The translations under genes were made by a program, and so were the position numbers. The notes under the pieces were generated by a model, which saw nothing but the letters and a program-made list of their open reading frames with translations, did not search any database and was not told the DNA's origin. This document shows, piece by piece, positions 1 to 9,777 of a DNA stretch of 64,000 nt. This DNA is from CAITWD01 sp963727285. Its GTDB lineage: Bacteria; Actinomycetota; Thermoleophilia; Miltoncostaeales; Miltoncostaeaceae. Numbering within the stretch: the stretch's first letter is position 1; every line of letters begins with the position of its first letter. The stretch spans positions 14,667 to 78,666 of the forward strand of contig CAVSFF010000008.1 of the NCBI GenBank assembly GCA_963727285.1, read 5' to 3'.

Positions 1-2
1 TC

Positions 3-1433
3 GAGGTCTCTGCGTCGACGACCAGCGTGGTGCTCGAGGCGGCGACCTTCGACGGTCCCGCGGTCCTTCATGCCGCGCTGCGGCTGGGGCTCCGCAGCGA
101 GTCGAGCGCCCGCTTTGAGAAGGGGCTCCCGGTCGAACTCCCGCCGGTGGCGATGGCGATCGCCAGCCGCTTGCTCGTCGAGCTCTGTGGGGGACGATTG
201 GTCGCCGGAACCCTCGATGAGCAAGCACCCGCGCCGGCCGTGACCCCGGTCGCGCTCCGGCACGCCCGCTGCAACGCGGTCCTGGGACTCGACATCGCCC
301 CCGACGAATCGGCAGCGATCTTGCGCCGCCTCGGGTGCGAGGTCGACGAGGGGCCGGACGCGCACGAGGTGATCGTGCCCTACACCCGGCGCCGCGACGT
401 CAACCGTGAGATCGACCTGATCGAGGAGGTCGCGCGGATTCACGGATACGGACGGATCCCGGCCCAGCTGCCGCGGATGGTCGGCAACGGGACGCGGACC
501 GCCGCCCAGCGCCGTGTCGAGCGCCTGCGTCGGTACATGGCCGACCAAGGATTCTCGGAAATCGTCAGCTATCGGTTTGTGCCGGCCGGTGACGTCGATC
601 GACTGCGGCTGGACGACGACGATCCCCGGCGTCGCCTGGTGCGTCTGGCGAACCCGATCTCCGAGGAGATGGCGGTGATGCGCCGGTCGATGATGCCGGG
701 ACTGTTGCGGGCGGCCGCCCACAACCAGCGCCACCAGTGCTCCCACGGCGCCCTGTTCGAGTTCGGGCGCACCTATGCACCGGCGCCCGACGGCCGAGCC
801 GAAGAGCGCGAGTTCCTGGCGGCGCTCGTGTTCGGCGCCCCGAGTCCCGACCACTGGCGCGCTCCGCTGGCGCACGTCGACGTCCATGCCGCAGTCGGGC
901 TGGCACAGGCCCTGTGCTCTCTGACGGGGGTACGGCCCGGCGTCGACCGCAACGAGGCGCCGTATTTCCACCCGGTGCGGCAGGCCCGCCTGGTCGCCCA
1001 CGACCGCATCGTCGCCTGGGCGGGAGAAGTCCACCCGCTGGTGCTGCGCAACTTTGACGTGACGGGGCCGACCGCCGTCGTCGTGGTCGATCTCGACGCG
1101 CTCGGCGCCGTCGCGCCGAGCGGCGTGCCCCAGTTCGAGGATCTGCTGACCTACCCGGCCTCGACACGTGATCTGGCCTTTGTCGTCGGCGACGACATCG
1201 CGGCCTCGACGTTGGTCGCCACGGCGCGCCAGGCGGGCGGCGCGCTGGTGCGGGATGCCCGTGTCTTCGACCGCTACGCCGGGGAGCAGATCGGCGCGCA
1301 CCGGGTGAGCTTGGCCATCCGTCTCGTGATCGCCGACCCCACGCGGACGCTGACCGACGAGGAGATCACCGACGCCGTTGCCCGCGTACGGACGGCACTG
1401 GCCGATGAACACGGCGCGGAGTTGCGGGCATGA
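3..1433 (+). CDS. pheT: Phenylalanine--tRNA ligase beta subunit, C-terminal part (5' truncated by window edge)
   Basis: This is the larger subunit of the alpha2-beta2 enzyme that charges tRNA-Phe. The frame is open from base 3, so about 476 C-terminal residues are visible. It begins within the B3/B4 (editing) domain (LLEAA-type motif read here as VVLEAATFD, then SESSARFEKGLP), continues through the B5 domain and the catalytic-like core, and ends with the ferredoxin-fold anticodon-binding domain (TYPASTRDLAFVV near the C-terminus). The first GTG in frame is at 27, but homology continues upstream, so the true start lies outside the window. Its stop overlaps the argC start (ATGA), the classic actinobacterial pheST-argC arrangement. 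Confidence 0.95.
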   Translation, partial: EVSASTTSVVLEAATFDGPAVLHAALRLGLRSESSARFEKGLPVELPPVAMAIASRLLVELCGGRLVAGTLDEQAPAPAVTPVALRHARCNAVLGLDIAPDESAAILRRLGCEVDEGPDAHEVIVPYTRRRDVNREIDLIEEVARIHGYGRIPAQLPRMVGNGTRTAAQRRVERLRRYMADQGFSEIVSYRFVPAGDVDRLRLDDDDPRRRLVRLANPISEEMAVMRRSMMPGLLRAAAHNQRHQCSHGALFEFGRTYAPAPDGRAEEREFLAALVFGAPSPDHWRAPLAHVDVHAAVGLAQALCSLTGVRPGVDRNEAPYFHPVRQARLVAHDRIVAWAGEVHPLVLRNFDVTGPTAVVVVDLDALGAVAPSGVPQFEDLLTYPASTRDLAFVVGDDIAASTLVATARQAGGALVRDARVFDRYAGEQIGAHRVSLAIRLVIADPTRTLTDEEITDAVARVRTALADEHGAELRA

Positions 1434-2416
1434 GCGGCGAAACGGTCCACGTTCTCGGGGCGGCGGGATTTGCCGGTGCGCAACTGGCGGCGCTCGTCGA
1501 TGCCCACCCGTACTTCGCGCTCGGGACCGTGACCGCCCGCAGCGACGCCGGCCGCCGCCTGGTCGACATCTACCCCGAATACCGCGTCCCGGCGGTCCTG
1601 AGCGAGCTCGACATCGCGGCGATCGCGCCCGGCGACTTCGCCGCGGTCTGCTACCCGCACGCCGAGGCGTCCGAGCTCGTGGCGACGCTCGTCGACCGCG
1701 GTGTGCGCGTCGTCGACGTCTCGGCCGATCATCGGCTCCACAGCGCGGCGCTCTATCCCGAGGTCTACGGGTTTACGCACCCGCGCGAGGACCTGCTGGC
1801 AGAGGCCGTCTACGGGCTGCCGGAGCTGCACCGCGATGCCATTCGCGGCGCCCGGTTGGTCGCGAACCCGGGGTGCTTCCCGACGGCGGCGCTGCTGGCG
1901 TTGCTGCCGGTTCGGGATCACGTCGTCCACGTCGTCGTCGACGCCAAGAGCGGCGTCTCCGGGGCGGGTCGGACGCCCACGGCGTCGGTGCACTTCTCCT
2001 CGGTGACCGAGAGCGTGATCCCGTACAAGGTGCTCACCCACCGGCACGCACCCGAGATCGCCCAGGAATTCGGGCAAGAGGTGCTGTTTACCCCGCATCT
2101 GGTGCCGGCCGACCGCGGCCTGCTGGCCTCGTGCTACGGGCGATTTATCGGCGACACCCCGCATCCGGACGATCTTCGTGAGGCGTACCGGCGGTTCTAC
2201 GAGCCGCATCCGTTTGTCGAGATCGTCGACGGGCCGCCCGGGATGCATGCGGTCCAGCGCAACAACTTCGCCCAGGTGTTCGTCACTACCGAGCCGCGGC
2301 GGGGGCTGTTTGTCGGATTCGGCGTGATCGACAATCTGGTCAAGGGTGCCGCGGGGCAGGCCGTGCAGAACCTGAACCTGATGGCAGGACGCCCGGAGAC
2401 CGAAGGCCTCGTGTGA
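1430..2416 (+). CDS. argC: N-acetyl-gamma-glutamyl-phosphate reductase
   Basis: Third step of arginine synthesis: NADPH-dependent reduction of N-acetylglutamyl-phosphate to the semialdehyde, cytosolic. The 328-residue protein has the N-terminal nucleotide-binding motif LGAAGFAGAQL and the active-site motif NPGCFPTA with the catalytic Cys at about residue 149. Length is normal for the short bacterial ArgC. The ATG overlaps the pheT stop by 4 nt and the gene ends by overlapping the GTG of argJ, so translation is probably coupled along pheT-argC-argJ. Confidence 0.96.
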   Translation: MSGETVHVLGAAGFAGAQLAALVDAHPYFALGTVTARSDAGRRLVDIYPEYRVPAVLSELDIAAIAPGDFAAVCYPHAEASELVATLVDRGVRVVDVSADHRLHSAALYPEVYGFTHPREDLLAEAVYGLPELHRDAIRGARLVANPGCFPTAALLALLPVRDHVVHVVVDAKSGVSGAGRTPTASVHFSSVTESVIPYKVLTHRHAPEIAQEFGQEVLFTPHLVPADRGLLASCYGRFIGDTPHPDDLREAYRRFYEPHPFVEIVDGPPGMHAVQRNNFAQVFVTTEPRRGLFVGFGVIDNLVKGAAGQAVQNLNLMAGRPETEGLV

Positions 2417-3636
2417 GCACGTTCGACCCGATCGCACGCGCAGACTGGCTGGAGGCGCCGGCGGGCCTGGAGCGGATCGCGGGCGGGTCGATCACGAGCC
2501 CCGACGGATATGCCGCCGCGGGCGTGGCATGCGGGCTCAAGGCCTCGGGTCATCGCGACCTCGGTGTGCTCGTCGCCACCCGGCCGACCGTCAGCTGGCT
2601 GATGGATACCGTCAGCGCGTTGCCGTCGGCGCCGGTCCTGCTCAATCGGGCCCACGGGCGCGGCGACTATCGCGCCGTCGTGGTCAACTCCGGCGTGGCC
2701 AACGCCGCGACCGGCGAGCCCGGGCTGGATGACGCCCGTCGGATGGCGGCCCTGACCGCCGCCTCCTTCGGGCTTGCCCCCAACGAGGTCGCCGTATCGA
2801 GCACGGGGGTCATCGGCGAACGCCTCGACATGGACCGCATTCCGCCGGCGATCCCCGACGCCTGCGCCCGCGTCGCGCCGGACGGCGGGATCGCCTTCAA
2901 CGAGGCCATCTGTACGACCGATGCCTTCCTCAAAGGGGCCGCGTTCGCGCTGACGCTTGGCGGTCGCACGATCCGCATCGGAATCGCCGCCAAGGGCGCG
3001 GGGATGATCCGCCCGACGATGGCGACGATGCTCGCGTATGTCACGACCGACGCGACGCTGTCCAGGGACGATCTGCGGGCCGCGACTGAACGCGCGTGTC
3101 GGGACAGTTTCAATCGGATCAGCGTCGACGGGCAGATGAGTCCGAGCGACACGCTGCTGGTACTTGCCGCGGCCGACGGCCCGCCGCTGGCGGGGGCGGA
3201 TCGTGAGGCCTTCGCCGACGCCTTGCGGGCGGTGTGCCGCTGGGCGGCCATCCAGATGGTCAAGGACGGCGAGGGGGCAGACCATGTCGTACGCCTCACC
3301 GTCAGTGGCGCCCGCGACGTCGCCGAAGCCGAGCGCGTGGCCCGCGCGATCGCCGAGTCGCCCCTGGTCAAGACCGCGATTGCCGGGCGCGATCCGAACT
3401 GGGGCCGGATCTCGCAGGCGGTTGGCCAGGCCTTGGCCGGCGCGCCCGGGAGCGCCCACGAGCCCGAGGTCTGGCTCGACGAGGTTGCGCTCGACGATCC
3501 GACTGCGGGCGCGGTGATGGATCGCGCCGAGTACGACGTGAACGTCGCCCTCGGCCGCGGCGACGGACGCGAGACGGTGTGGGTGTCGGACCTGACCCAC
3601 GCCTACGTGACCCTCAACGCCGAGTACCACACCTAA
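2413..3636 (+). CDS. argJ: Bifunctional glutamate N-acetyltransferase/amino-acid acetyltransferase
   Basis: ArgJ transfers acetyl from N-acetylornithine to glutamate, closing the cyclic arginine pathway, and may also use acetyl-CoA. The 407-residue precursor contains the self-cleavage site in MIRPTMATML; Thr at about 205 becomes the N-terminal nucleophile of the beta chain. The KGAGM motif precedes it and DPNWGR appears near the C-terminus, as in the family. The GTG start overlaps the argC stop. No argA is seen in the window, consistent with the cyclic pathway. Confidence 0.96.
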   Translation: MSTFDPIARADWLEAPAGLERIAGGSITSPDGYAAAGVACGLKASGHRDLGVLVATRPTVSWLMDTVSALPSAPVLLNRAHGRGDYRAVVVNSGVANAATGEPGLDDARRMAALTAASFGLAPNEVAVSSTGVIGERLDMDRIPPAIPDACARVAPDGGIAFNEAICTTDAFLKGAAFALTLGGRTIRIGIAAKGAGMIRPTMATMLAYVTTDATLSRDDLRAATERACRDSFNRISVDGQMSPSDTLLVLAAADGPPLAGADREAFADALRAVCRWAAIQMVKDGEGADHVVRLTVSGARDVAEAERVARAIAESPLVKTAIAGRDPNWGRISQAVGQALAGAPGSAHEPEVWLDEVALDDPTAGAVMDRAEYDVNVALGRGDGRETVWVSDLTHAYVTLNAEYHT

Positions 3637-3705
3637 GGCCGGTGGCCGGTGCCGGAGCCCGGGCCGCGACGCCGGGTTGCGGGGACCGATAATCTTCGGC
3701 ACCCA

Positions 3706-4596
3706 ATGGAGATCATGCATCCCGCATCCGCGTCGTCGGCATCCGGTGACAACACCTCGCGTGTCGCCGTCCTGCTCGAGGCGCTGCCGTACATCCGTGA
3801 CTTTGCCGGCGCCACCATCGTGATCAAGTACGGCGGTGCGGCAATGGTCGCGCCGGAGCTCAAGGCGTCATTCGCGCGTGACATCGCCCTGCTGAAGCTG
3901 GTGGGGATGAATCCGGTCGTCGTCCACGGGGGCGGTCCGGACATCTCGCGGTACTCGGACCTGCTGGGCATCGACGTGAGGTTCGTCGACGGGCTGCGTG
4001 TCACCGACGCGCGTACGATGGAGCTCGCCAAGATGGTGCTGGTGGGCAAGGTCAACAAGGAGATCGTCGCGCAGCTGCACGTCGCCGGCGTGGCGGCGGT
4101 CGGACTGGCCGGCGACGACGGCCAGCTGATCCAGGCCTCCAAGCAGATGCCCAACGGTCACGACATCGGCTTCGTCGGCAAGGTTGACCACGTGAACGCG
4201 ACCGTGCTGGAACGCCTCTCGGACTTCGTGCCCGTGGTGGCGTCGGTCGGCGTCGACGACGACGGCCAGAGCTACAACATCAATGCCGACACCGTGGCCG
4301 CGAGCCTGGCCGGGGCCCTGCGGGCCCGGAAGGTGCTCTTTCTCACCGACGTCGTGGGCGTCCTGGCCGATCCCGAGGACGCCGGCTCGCTGATTTCCGA
4401 GTGCACCCTCGCGGAACTCCACGATCTGCTCGCCACCGGGACGATCGGCGGCGGCATGCTGCCGAAGCTCAACGCGGTCCGGGACGCCCTCGGGCAGGGT
4501 GTCACCGCGGCCCACATCGTGGACGGTCGCGTCGAGCACTCGGTACTGATCGAGTTGTTCTCCGAGGCCGGAATCGGCACCAAGATCACGCCGTGA
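3706..4596 (+). CDS. argB: Acetylglutamate kinase
   Basis: Phosphorylates N-acetylglutamate using ATP, usually the arginine-feedback step. The protein has about 296 residues with the amino-acid kinase motifs IVIKYGGAAM, VVVHGGGPDI and a Gly-rich GTIGGGMLPKL near the C-terminus. The frame is open from a GTG at 3649, but homology begins close to the ATG at 3706; a second ATG lies at 3715. A 69-nt gap separates it from argJ, the only real gap in the arg block, and a GATAAT at 3688-3693 could be a weak internal -10 element, although no matching -35 is visible. The stop overlaps argD (GTGA). Confidence 0.94.
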   Translation: MEIMHPASASSASGDNTSRVAVLLEALPYIRDFAGATIVIKYGGAAMVAPELKASFARDIALLKLVGMNPVVVHGGGPDISRYSDLLGIDVRFVDGLRVTDARTMELAKMVLVGKVNKEIVAQLHVAGVAAVGLAGDDGQLIQASKQMPNGHDIGFVGKVDHVNATVLERLSDFVPVVASVGVDDDGQSYNINADTVAASLAGALRARKVLFLTDVVGVLADPEDAGSLISECTLAELHDLLATGTIGGGMLPKLNAVRDALGQGVTAAHIVDGRVEHSVLIELFSEAGIGTKITP

Positions 4597-5767
4597 CCGC
4601 GCCGGCCTGGATCGCCCGCGAACAGGCCGCCCTGATGGCCAACTACCGGCGCCAGCCGGTGATGTTCACCTCCGGCTCCGGGGCGTCGCTGTACGACGCC
4701 GACGGCCGTCGCTACGTGGACTGCATGGCCGGGATTTCGATGATCAACGTCGGCCACTGTCACCCCGCCGTCGTCGCGGCGATCTGCGAGCAGGCCGAGC
4801 GGCTGATCAACGTGTCGAACCTCTACTACACCGAGCCGATGCTCGAGCTGGCGGAGTGGATCCGCGACCATTCGATGGGCGGTCGTGTGTTCTTCTGCAA
4901 CTCGGGGGCCGAGGCCAACGAGGCCGCGCTCAAACTCGCGCGCAAGCACGGCGGTCCCCTGCGGCCGGAGGTCGTGGCCCTGGAGCACGGCTTCCACGGG
5001 CGGACCTACGGCGCCCTGACGTTGACCGGGCAGCCGGACAAGCAAAGTGCCTTCGTGCCGTTGGTCCCCGACATCCATCACGTCGGCCGCGACGACCTCG
5101 AGGCGCTCGAGGATACGGTCGGTCCGCGCACGTGCGCGATCTTCGTGGAAATCGTCCAAGGCGAAGTCGGCGTTCACCCGATCTCCCGCGAGATGCTGCA
5201 ACTGGCGCGCAGGCTGGCCGACCGCCACGGGGCGCTGCTGATCATCGACGAGATCCAGACCGGGCTCTCGCGCACAGGGCCGCTGTTCGCCTACCAGGAC
5301 GTCGGCGTCGAACCGGATGTCATGTCGCTGGCCAAGAGTCTGGGCGGCGGGGTGCCGATCGGTGCGATTACCGCACGGCCGGGCATCGACACGACGTTCG
5401 CGCCGGGGGACCACGGGTCCACGTTCGCCGGCAGCCCGCTCGCGTGCGCGGCCGGACTCGCGAGCTGCCGGGTGCTTGCCGACCCGGAGCTCCAGGGCGC
5501 GGTGCGGGCCAAGGGCGCCCGGCTGCTCGACGCCCTCCAGGCGCTGGTCGACGACGGCTGGCAACCGAGGCCCGCGGTCGCGGCCTGATGTGCGCGATCG
5601 ATCTGCCGGACGAGCGTGCGGCCGCGGTCACCGCCGCGATGCTCGAGCACGGATATCTGGTCAACAACACCTCGGCCCGGACCTTGCGCTTCCTGCCGCC
5701 GCTGGTGATTGACGACGAGGATCTGGCCGGCCTCGCGACGACGCTGCGGGCGGTCCTCGCCGGCTGA
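4593..5767 (+). CDS. argD: Acetylornithine aminotransferase (apparent frameshift)
   Basis: PLP-dependent class III transaminase converting N-acetylglutamate semialdehyde to N-acetylornithine. Motifs include FFCNSGAEANEAAL, the PLP-lysine region SLAKSLGGGVPIGA and GSTFAGSPLACAA. The GTG at 4593 overlaps the argB stop. The reading frame stops at 5588, but the conserved C-terminus (ARGRGLMCAIDL through RFLPPLVIDDEDL) continues in another frame to 5767. A single missing base around 5550-5585 restores a normal protein of about 391 residues. No slippery heptamer is evident, so a sequencing error is more likely than programmed frameshifting. Alternative: a recent pseudogene. Confidence 0.9.
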
Positions 5768-5783
5768 TCGCGCGCAGGTCCGG

Positions 5784-5813
5784 TTGCCGGGCGCCGGTGG
5801 CCTCGCGTACCAT
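5784..5813 (+). promoter_or_regulatory. Sigma70-type promoter of the ABC exporter operon
   Basis: TTGCCG (5784-5789) and TACCAT (5808-5813) are separated by 18 nt, between the end of argD and the exporter genes. Matches to -35 and -10 consensus are moderate, but the dnaE promoter in this window uses the same TTGCCG hexamer. The predicted leader is about 60 nt and ends in a strong Shine-Dalgarno sequence. Confidence 0.5.
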
Positions 5814-5866
5814 CCGCTGACGCGGAGCCGGCTCGTCCGCGGCATCCCCGACCCGACCCGAGCGCC

Positions 5867-5873
5867 AAAGGAG
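5867..5873 (+). promoter_or_regulatory. Ribosome binding site fixing the start of the ABC ATPase
   Basis: AAAGGAG lies 7 nt before ATG 5881. It decides the start, because the frame carrying the ATPase domain has no good upstream start codon without a frame correction at the C6 run 5899-5904. Confidence 0.65.
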
Positions 5874-5880
5874 TTGCGCG

Positions 5881-6638
5881 ATGGCGACCAGTGAGGCACC
5901 CCCCTGGCGGCGGCCGCCCGGATCGAGGACGGCACCAAGGTCTACGGCACCGGCGATGCCGAGGTGCGTGCCCTCGACGGCGTGACACGCGCCTTTCCGG
6001 TCGGCCGCTTTACGGCGATCATGGGCCCGTCGGGTTCCGGAAAATCGACCTTGATGCACTGCATGGCCGGACTCGATCGGCTGACGACGGGCACGACGTG
6101 GATCGGCGACGTCGAACTGAGCGCGCTCGGTGAGAAGGACGTCACCACCGTCCGGCGCGACCGGATCGGGTTCATCTTCCAGGCCTTCAACCTGTTGCCG
6201 ATGCTGACGGCGGCGGAGAATATTCGCCTGCCGCTCGACATCGCGGGTCGGCGGGCCGACCCGGAATGGCTCGACCAGGTGATCGGTGCGCTCGAACTCG
6301 GCGACCGGCTCGACCACCGGCCGACGCAGCTCTCCGGCGGCCAGCAGCAGCGGGTCGCCGCGGCACGGGCGTTCGCGAGCCACCCGGAGATCGTGTTCGC
6401 CGACGAGCCGACGGGCCAGCTGGACTCGCATTCCTCCGCTGAACTGCTCGGGTTCATGCGGCGCGCCGTCGACGAGTTCAGCCAGACGATCGTGATGGTG
6501 ACCCACGATCCGACCGCGGCCAGCTACGCCGACGAGGTCGTCTTTCTCGGCGACGGGCGGATCGTCGACGACCTGGCCGCGCCGAGCCCGACCTCGATCC
6601 TCGACCGGATGAAGGCGCTTTCGGACCTGTCGCAATGA
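5881..6638 (+). CDS. ABC transporter ATP-binding protein, MacB/LolD type (apparent frameshift near its start)
   Basis: Energises export by the adjacent FtsX-family permease. Walker A GPSGSGKST, Q-loop FIFQAFNLLP, signature LSGGQQQRVAAA, Walker B IVFADEPTGQLD and the H-loop in VTHDP are all intact. The domain frame is open from 5895 but lacks a start. ATG 5881, with a strong ribosome binding site, is one base out of frame; adding one C to the run at 5899-5904 joins them, giving about 252 residues beginning MATSEAP. This is a classic homopolymer undercount. The stop overlaps the permease start (ATGA). Substrate unknown; such pairs export lipids, peptides or drugs. Confidence 0.88.
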
Positions 6639-9154
6639 TCTGGCGGTTGGCCACACGCAATCTGCGCTCGAGCCCGCTGCGGCTCGTGCTCGTCTCGCTG
6701 GCGATCATCCTCGGCGTGGGCTTTGTCAGTGGCGCGTTCGTACTGGGCGACACGATCAACAAGGCCTTCGACGGCCTGTTCGCCAAGATCAATCAGGGTG
6801 TCGCCGTCCGCGTCCAGGGCGTGGCCTCGATCTCGAGCGACAGCCGCGAGCCGGTACCGGCGAGCGTGCTGCCCAAGGTCCTGGCGGTGGATGGCGTCGC
6901 CACCGCGGCCGGCTCGGTCGGCGGCACCGCGACGATCGTCGGCAAGGACGGCAAGGCCATCGGCGGCTCGGGGCCGCCGACGCTCGGCTTCGGCTGGGTC
7001 GCAGATCCGGCGCTCAACACTCTGCGCCTGGTCTCCGGGCGCGCGCCGACGGGTCCGAACGACGTCGTCATCAATGTCCGCAGCGCGACGCTCGCCAAGG
7101 TCGTGCCCGGCGATCCGGTGCGGATCATCACGCCGGCCGGGTCGGCGGACTACCGCCTCGTCGGCCTGGTCAAGTTCGGCTCGACCGACAATCTGCTCGG
7201 CGCCACCCTGACGGGCTTCTCCATGCCGACGGCCCAACGGGTGTTCGGTCTTGTCGGCCGCTACTCGGACATCGGCGTCACCGGCAAGCAGGGCGTCCTC
7301 GACGCGACGCTGGCCCATCGCGTCCAGGCGGTGCTCCCGCCCGGCTATGAGGCGATCACGGGCGCGCGGGCCACCCAGCAGGCGACCGACCAGTTCAACT
7401 CGATCATCGGCATCCTGCGCGACGTGCTGCTGGTGTTCGCCGGCATCTCGCTGTTCGTCGGTGCCTTCATCATCTTCAACAGTTTCTCGATCACCATCGC
7501 TCAACGGACCCGCCAGGTCGGCCTGCTCCGGGCCGTCGGGGCCTCACGCGGCAGTGTCGTGGGCGAGGTCGTGATCGAGGCGCTGATCATCGGCGTGGTC
7601 GCGTCGTGATCGGGGTCGCATTCGGCGTCGTCGTCGCACTCGGGCTCGAGAAGCTGTTCGACGCGTTCGGGGCGAGCCTGCCCAAGGCACCCATCCAGAT
7701 TCAGCCGCGCACGGTGATCGTCGGCGCTCGACGGTCGGGATTCTCGTGACGCCGTGGCCGCGCTGCGGCCCGCGATCCGGGCCAGTCGCATCCCACCGAT
7801 TGCCGCGCTGCGGGAGGTGACGTGCACGAGGTGACCCATCCGTGCGGCGCCTGGTGGTCGCGGTCGTCGTCACCGGTCTCGGCGTGGGGCTCGTGTTGCT
7901 CGGGGTCTTCGGGAGCGTCGGCAACCCGTTTGTGTGGCTGGGCCTCGGGGCGCTGCTGCTGTTTATCGGCGCGGCGCTGCTGACCGCGCAGATTGCCCGC
8001 CCGCTGGCGCGCGTGATCGGGGCGCCGATGGTGCTGATCGGGCGCGTTCCTGCCCGCCTCGGCCGCGAAAACGCCATGCGCAATCCGGCCCGGACCGCCC
8101 AGACCGCGACCGCGCTGACGATCGGTGTGGCCCTCGTCACGGCGGCCACCATCTTTGCCTCGTCCCTGTACGCATCCTTCGCCGGTGAGCTCGACCAGCG
8201 CCTGCTGGCGCAGGTCATCGTGCAAACGGGCAGCCAGCAGCCGTTTACGCCGGCGGCGGCGACCGCCCTCGCGGCGGTCCCCGAACTCGCGACCGTGAGC
8301 GCGTGGCGGGAGGGCCAGTTCCGCGACGCCCACCGCGACGTCCAGACCGTCAGCGGGATCGACCCCGCGACGATTCTGGACCTCTACAACGCCGGCCTGC
8401 TGAAGGGTGCGTTTACCGACCTGTCTCAGCCCGGCACCATTGCCGTGCAGAAGGATTACGCGAAGACCAACCATCTGACCGTCGGGTCGACGATGCCGGT
8501 GTTCTTCGCCAAGACCGGCACGCGGCCCCTGCGGGTGGCGGCGATCTTCTCCGCCTCGACGTTCGGGCAGTTCTTCATCTCACTGCCCGAATACGAGCGG
8601 AACTTCACGACCCAGCAGGACTCGCTCATCCTCGCCCGCGGCGCGCGGGTGTCTCGGCCGCCGACGCCAAGAAGGCCGCCATGGCGGTGCTGGCGCCGTA
8701 TCCCAACCTGACCGTCTACACCAAGGCCGCCTACAAGGATCAGGTCAACGCGCAGATCAACCAGCTGCTGTACCTCGTCTACACCCTGCTCGGGCTGGCC
8801 GTGATCATTGCGATCTTCGGCATCGTCAACACGCTTGCGCTGTCGATCTTCGAGCGGACCAGGGAGATCGGCCTGCTGCGCGCAGTCGGGCTGACGCGGC
8901 GGGCGACGCGGGCGATGATTCGCTGGGAGGCGATCATCGTGGCGCTGATCGGCGGGGTGGTCGGCCTCGTGCTCGGGGCGTTCATCGGCATCGTCATCGT
9001 GCAGCGGATCTCGCTGCTGACGACCCTGTCGGTGCCATGGGGGTCGCTGGTGGTGTTCCTGGTCCTGGCGGGCGTCGCGGGCGTGGTCGCCGCGATCTTC
9101 CCGGCCCGCCGCGCTGCCCGGCTAAACGTCCTGGACGCGATTCAGTCGGATTAG
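6635..9154 (+). CDS. ABC transporter permease, FtsX/MacB family (several apparent frameshifts)
   Basis: Membrane partner of the preceding ATPase, of about 840 residues when frames are joined. It begins with a typical MIWRLATRNLRSSPLRLVL segment and one membrane helix, then an extracytoplasmic domain, then FtsX-domain helices (IAQRTRQVGLLRAVGAS). A second FtsX module ends the protein (FERTREIGLLRAVGLTRRATR, then PARRAARLNVLDAI). Coding sequence is continuous at the protein level but changes frame near 7605, 7725, 7745, 7815-7842 and 8650. Most changes are consistent with single missing bases. The clean protein similarity across each break argues against true decay. Confidence 0.85.
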
Positions 9155-9705
9155 GTCGCCGGCCGCCCCGGCGGGGGCGGACGGTCCGGCCGCCTCGTCC
9201 GCGGCTCCGGGTGCGCCGTCGGGCTGGACCGCGAACCGCATGGCGATGCGCGTGCCCGCGCCGACGTGGCTGACATGGACATCGTCGGCCAGCGACTGCA
9301 TGATCGGAAAGCCCCGGCCGCGCGGACTCGAGTCCGACGGCGGTCCGAGAGCGGGTCGATCGCCGGCGGGTCCGCGCCGCTGCCTTCGTCGGTCACGATC
9401 AGGGTCGCGCCGTCGCGTTGGACGATCACCTGGACTTCAATCTGGCCGCCGTCGACGGGCGAGCCGTGCTCGATCGCGTTGGACACCGCCTCGCTGGCCG
9501 CCAGCAGGAGGCGGCCCGAGTCTTCCGGGCTCCACGGCTCGCGATCGAGGACCAGGGCCAGGGCGCACCGTACGAAGGTCAGCGATCTGAGGGTCGCGGG
9601 GACCCGGAAGGCTGACTCGATAGCGTCGCTGGTCATTTCGTCAAAAAATTCGTCGCAGAGTGCTGCCAATCCTATCGGCATGGCCGAAACGAAAGAAAGG
9701 GTCAT
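9122..9705 (-). CDS. RsbW-like anti-sigma factor/serine kinase, GHKL ATPase (apparent frameshift)
   Basis: Small HATPase_c protein of the partner-switching type that binds a sigma factor or anti-anti-sigma factor. The N-box AASEAVSNAIEHG and the G1 box VTDEGSGA are visible in the first part. The G2 part (GRGFPIMQSLADDVHV) appears only after a one-base frame change near 9345, and the corrected frame runs to a TAG at 9122-9124. In the uncorrected frame it ends at 9151 with a meaningless Arg/Pro-rich tail. The start could be ATG 9705 or the internal ATG at about 9636. No cognate anti-anti-sigma gene lies next to it. Confidence 0.75.
9163..9180. terminator. GC-rich hairpin between convergent genes
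   Basis: CCGCCCC (9163-9169) pairs with GGGGCGG (9174-9180) across a 4-nt loop, just after the permease stop and at the 3' end of the convergent anti-sigma gene. No U-tract is visible, as is usual in high-GC actinobacteria. Confidence 0.4.
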
Positions 9706-9767
9706 GGTCGCGACGAATCCGGCGTGTCACATCTAGACTGCGGGCTGGCCCGTTGTCGTCCATGTAT

Positions 9768-9771
9768 GAGG
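9768..9771 (+). promoter_or_regulatory. Ribosome binding site choosing GTG 9778 for argG
   Basis: GAGG lies 6 nt before GTG 9778. The in-frame alternative ATG at 9766 overlaps this motif and has no Shine-Dalgarno sequence of its own. A TAGACT at 9734-9739 upstream could be the -10 element. Confidence 0.5.
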
Positions 9772-9777
9772 TCATTT

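Noticed and set aside
3688..3693. GATAAT upstream of argB as a strong internal promoter
   Set aside because: No -35 element at 16-19 nt spacing. Kept only as a weak possibility in the argB entry.
5550..5590. Programmed ribosomal frameshifting in argD
   Set aside because: No slippery heptamer or clear downstream pseudoknot, no family precedent known to me, and many other genes in the window show the same one-base breaks.
9328..9342. Palindrome GGACTCGAGTCC, resembling a tRNA or operator element
   Set aside because: It lies inside the anti-sigma kinase coding sequence near its frame break and has no tRNA context.
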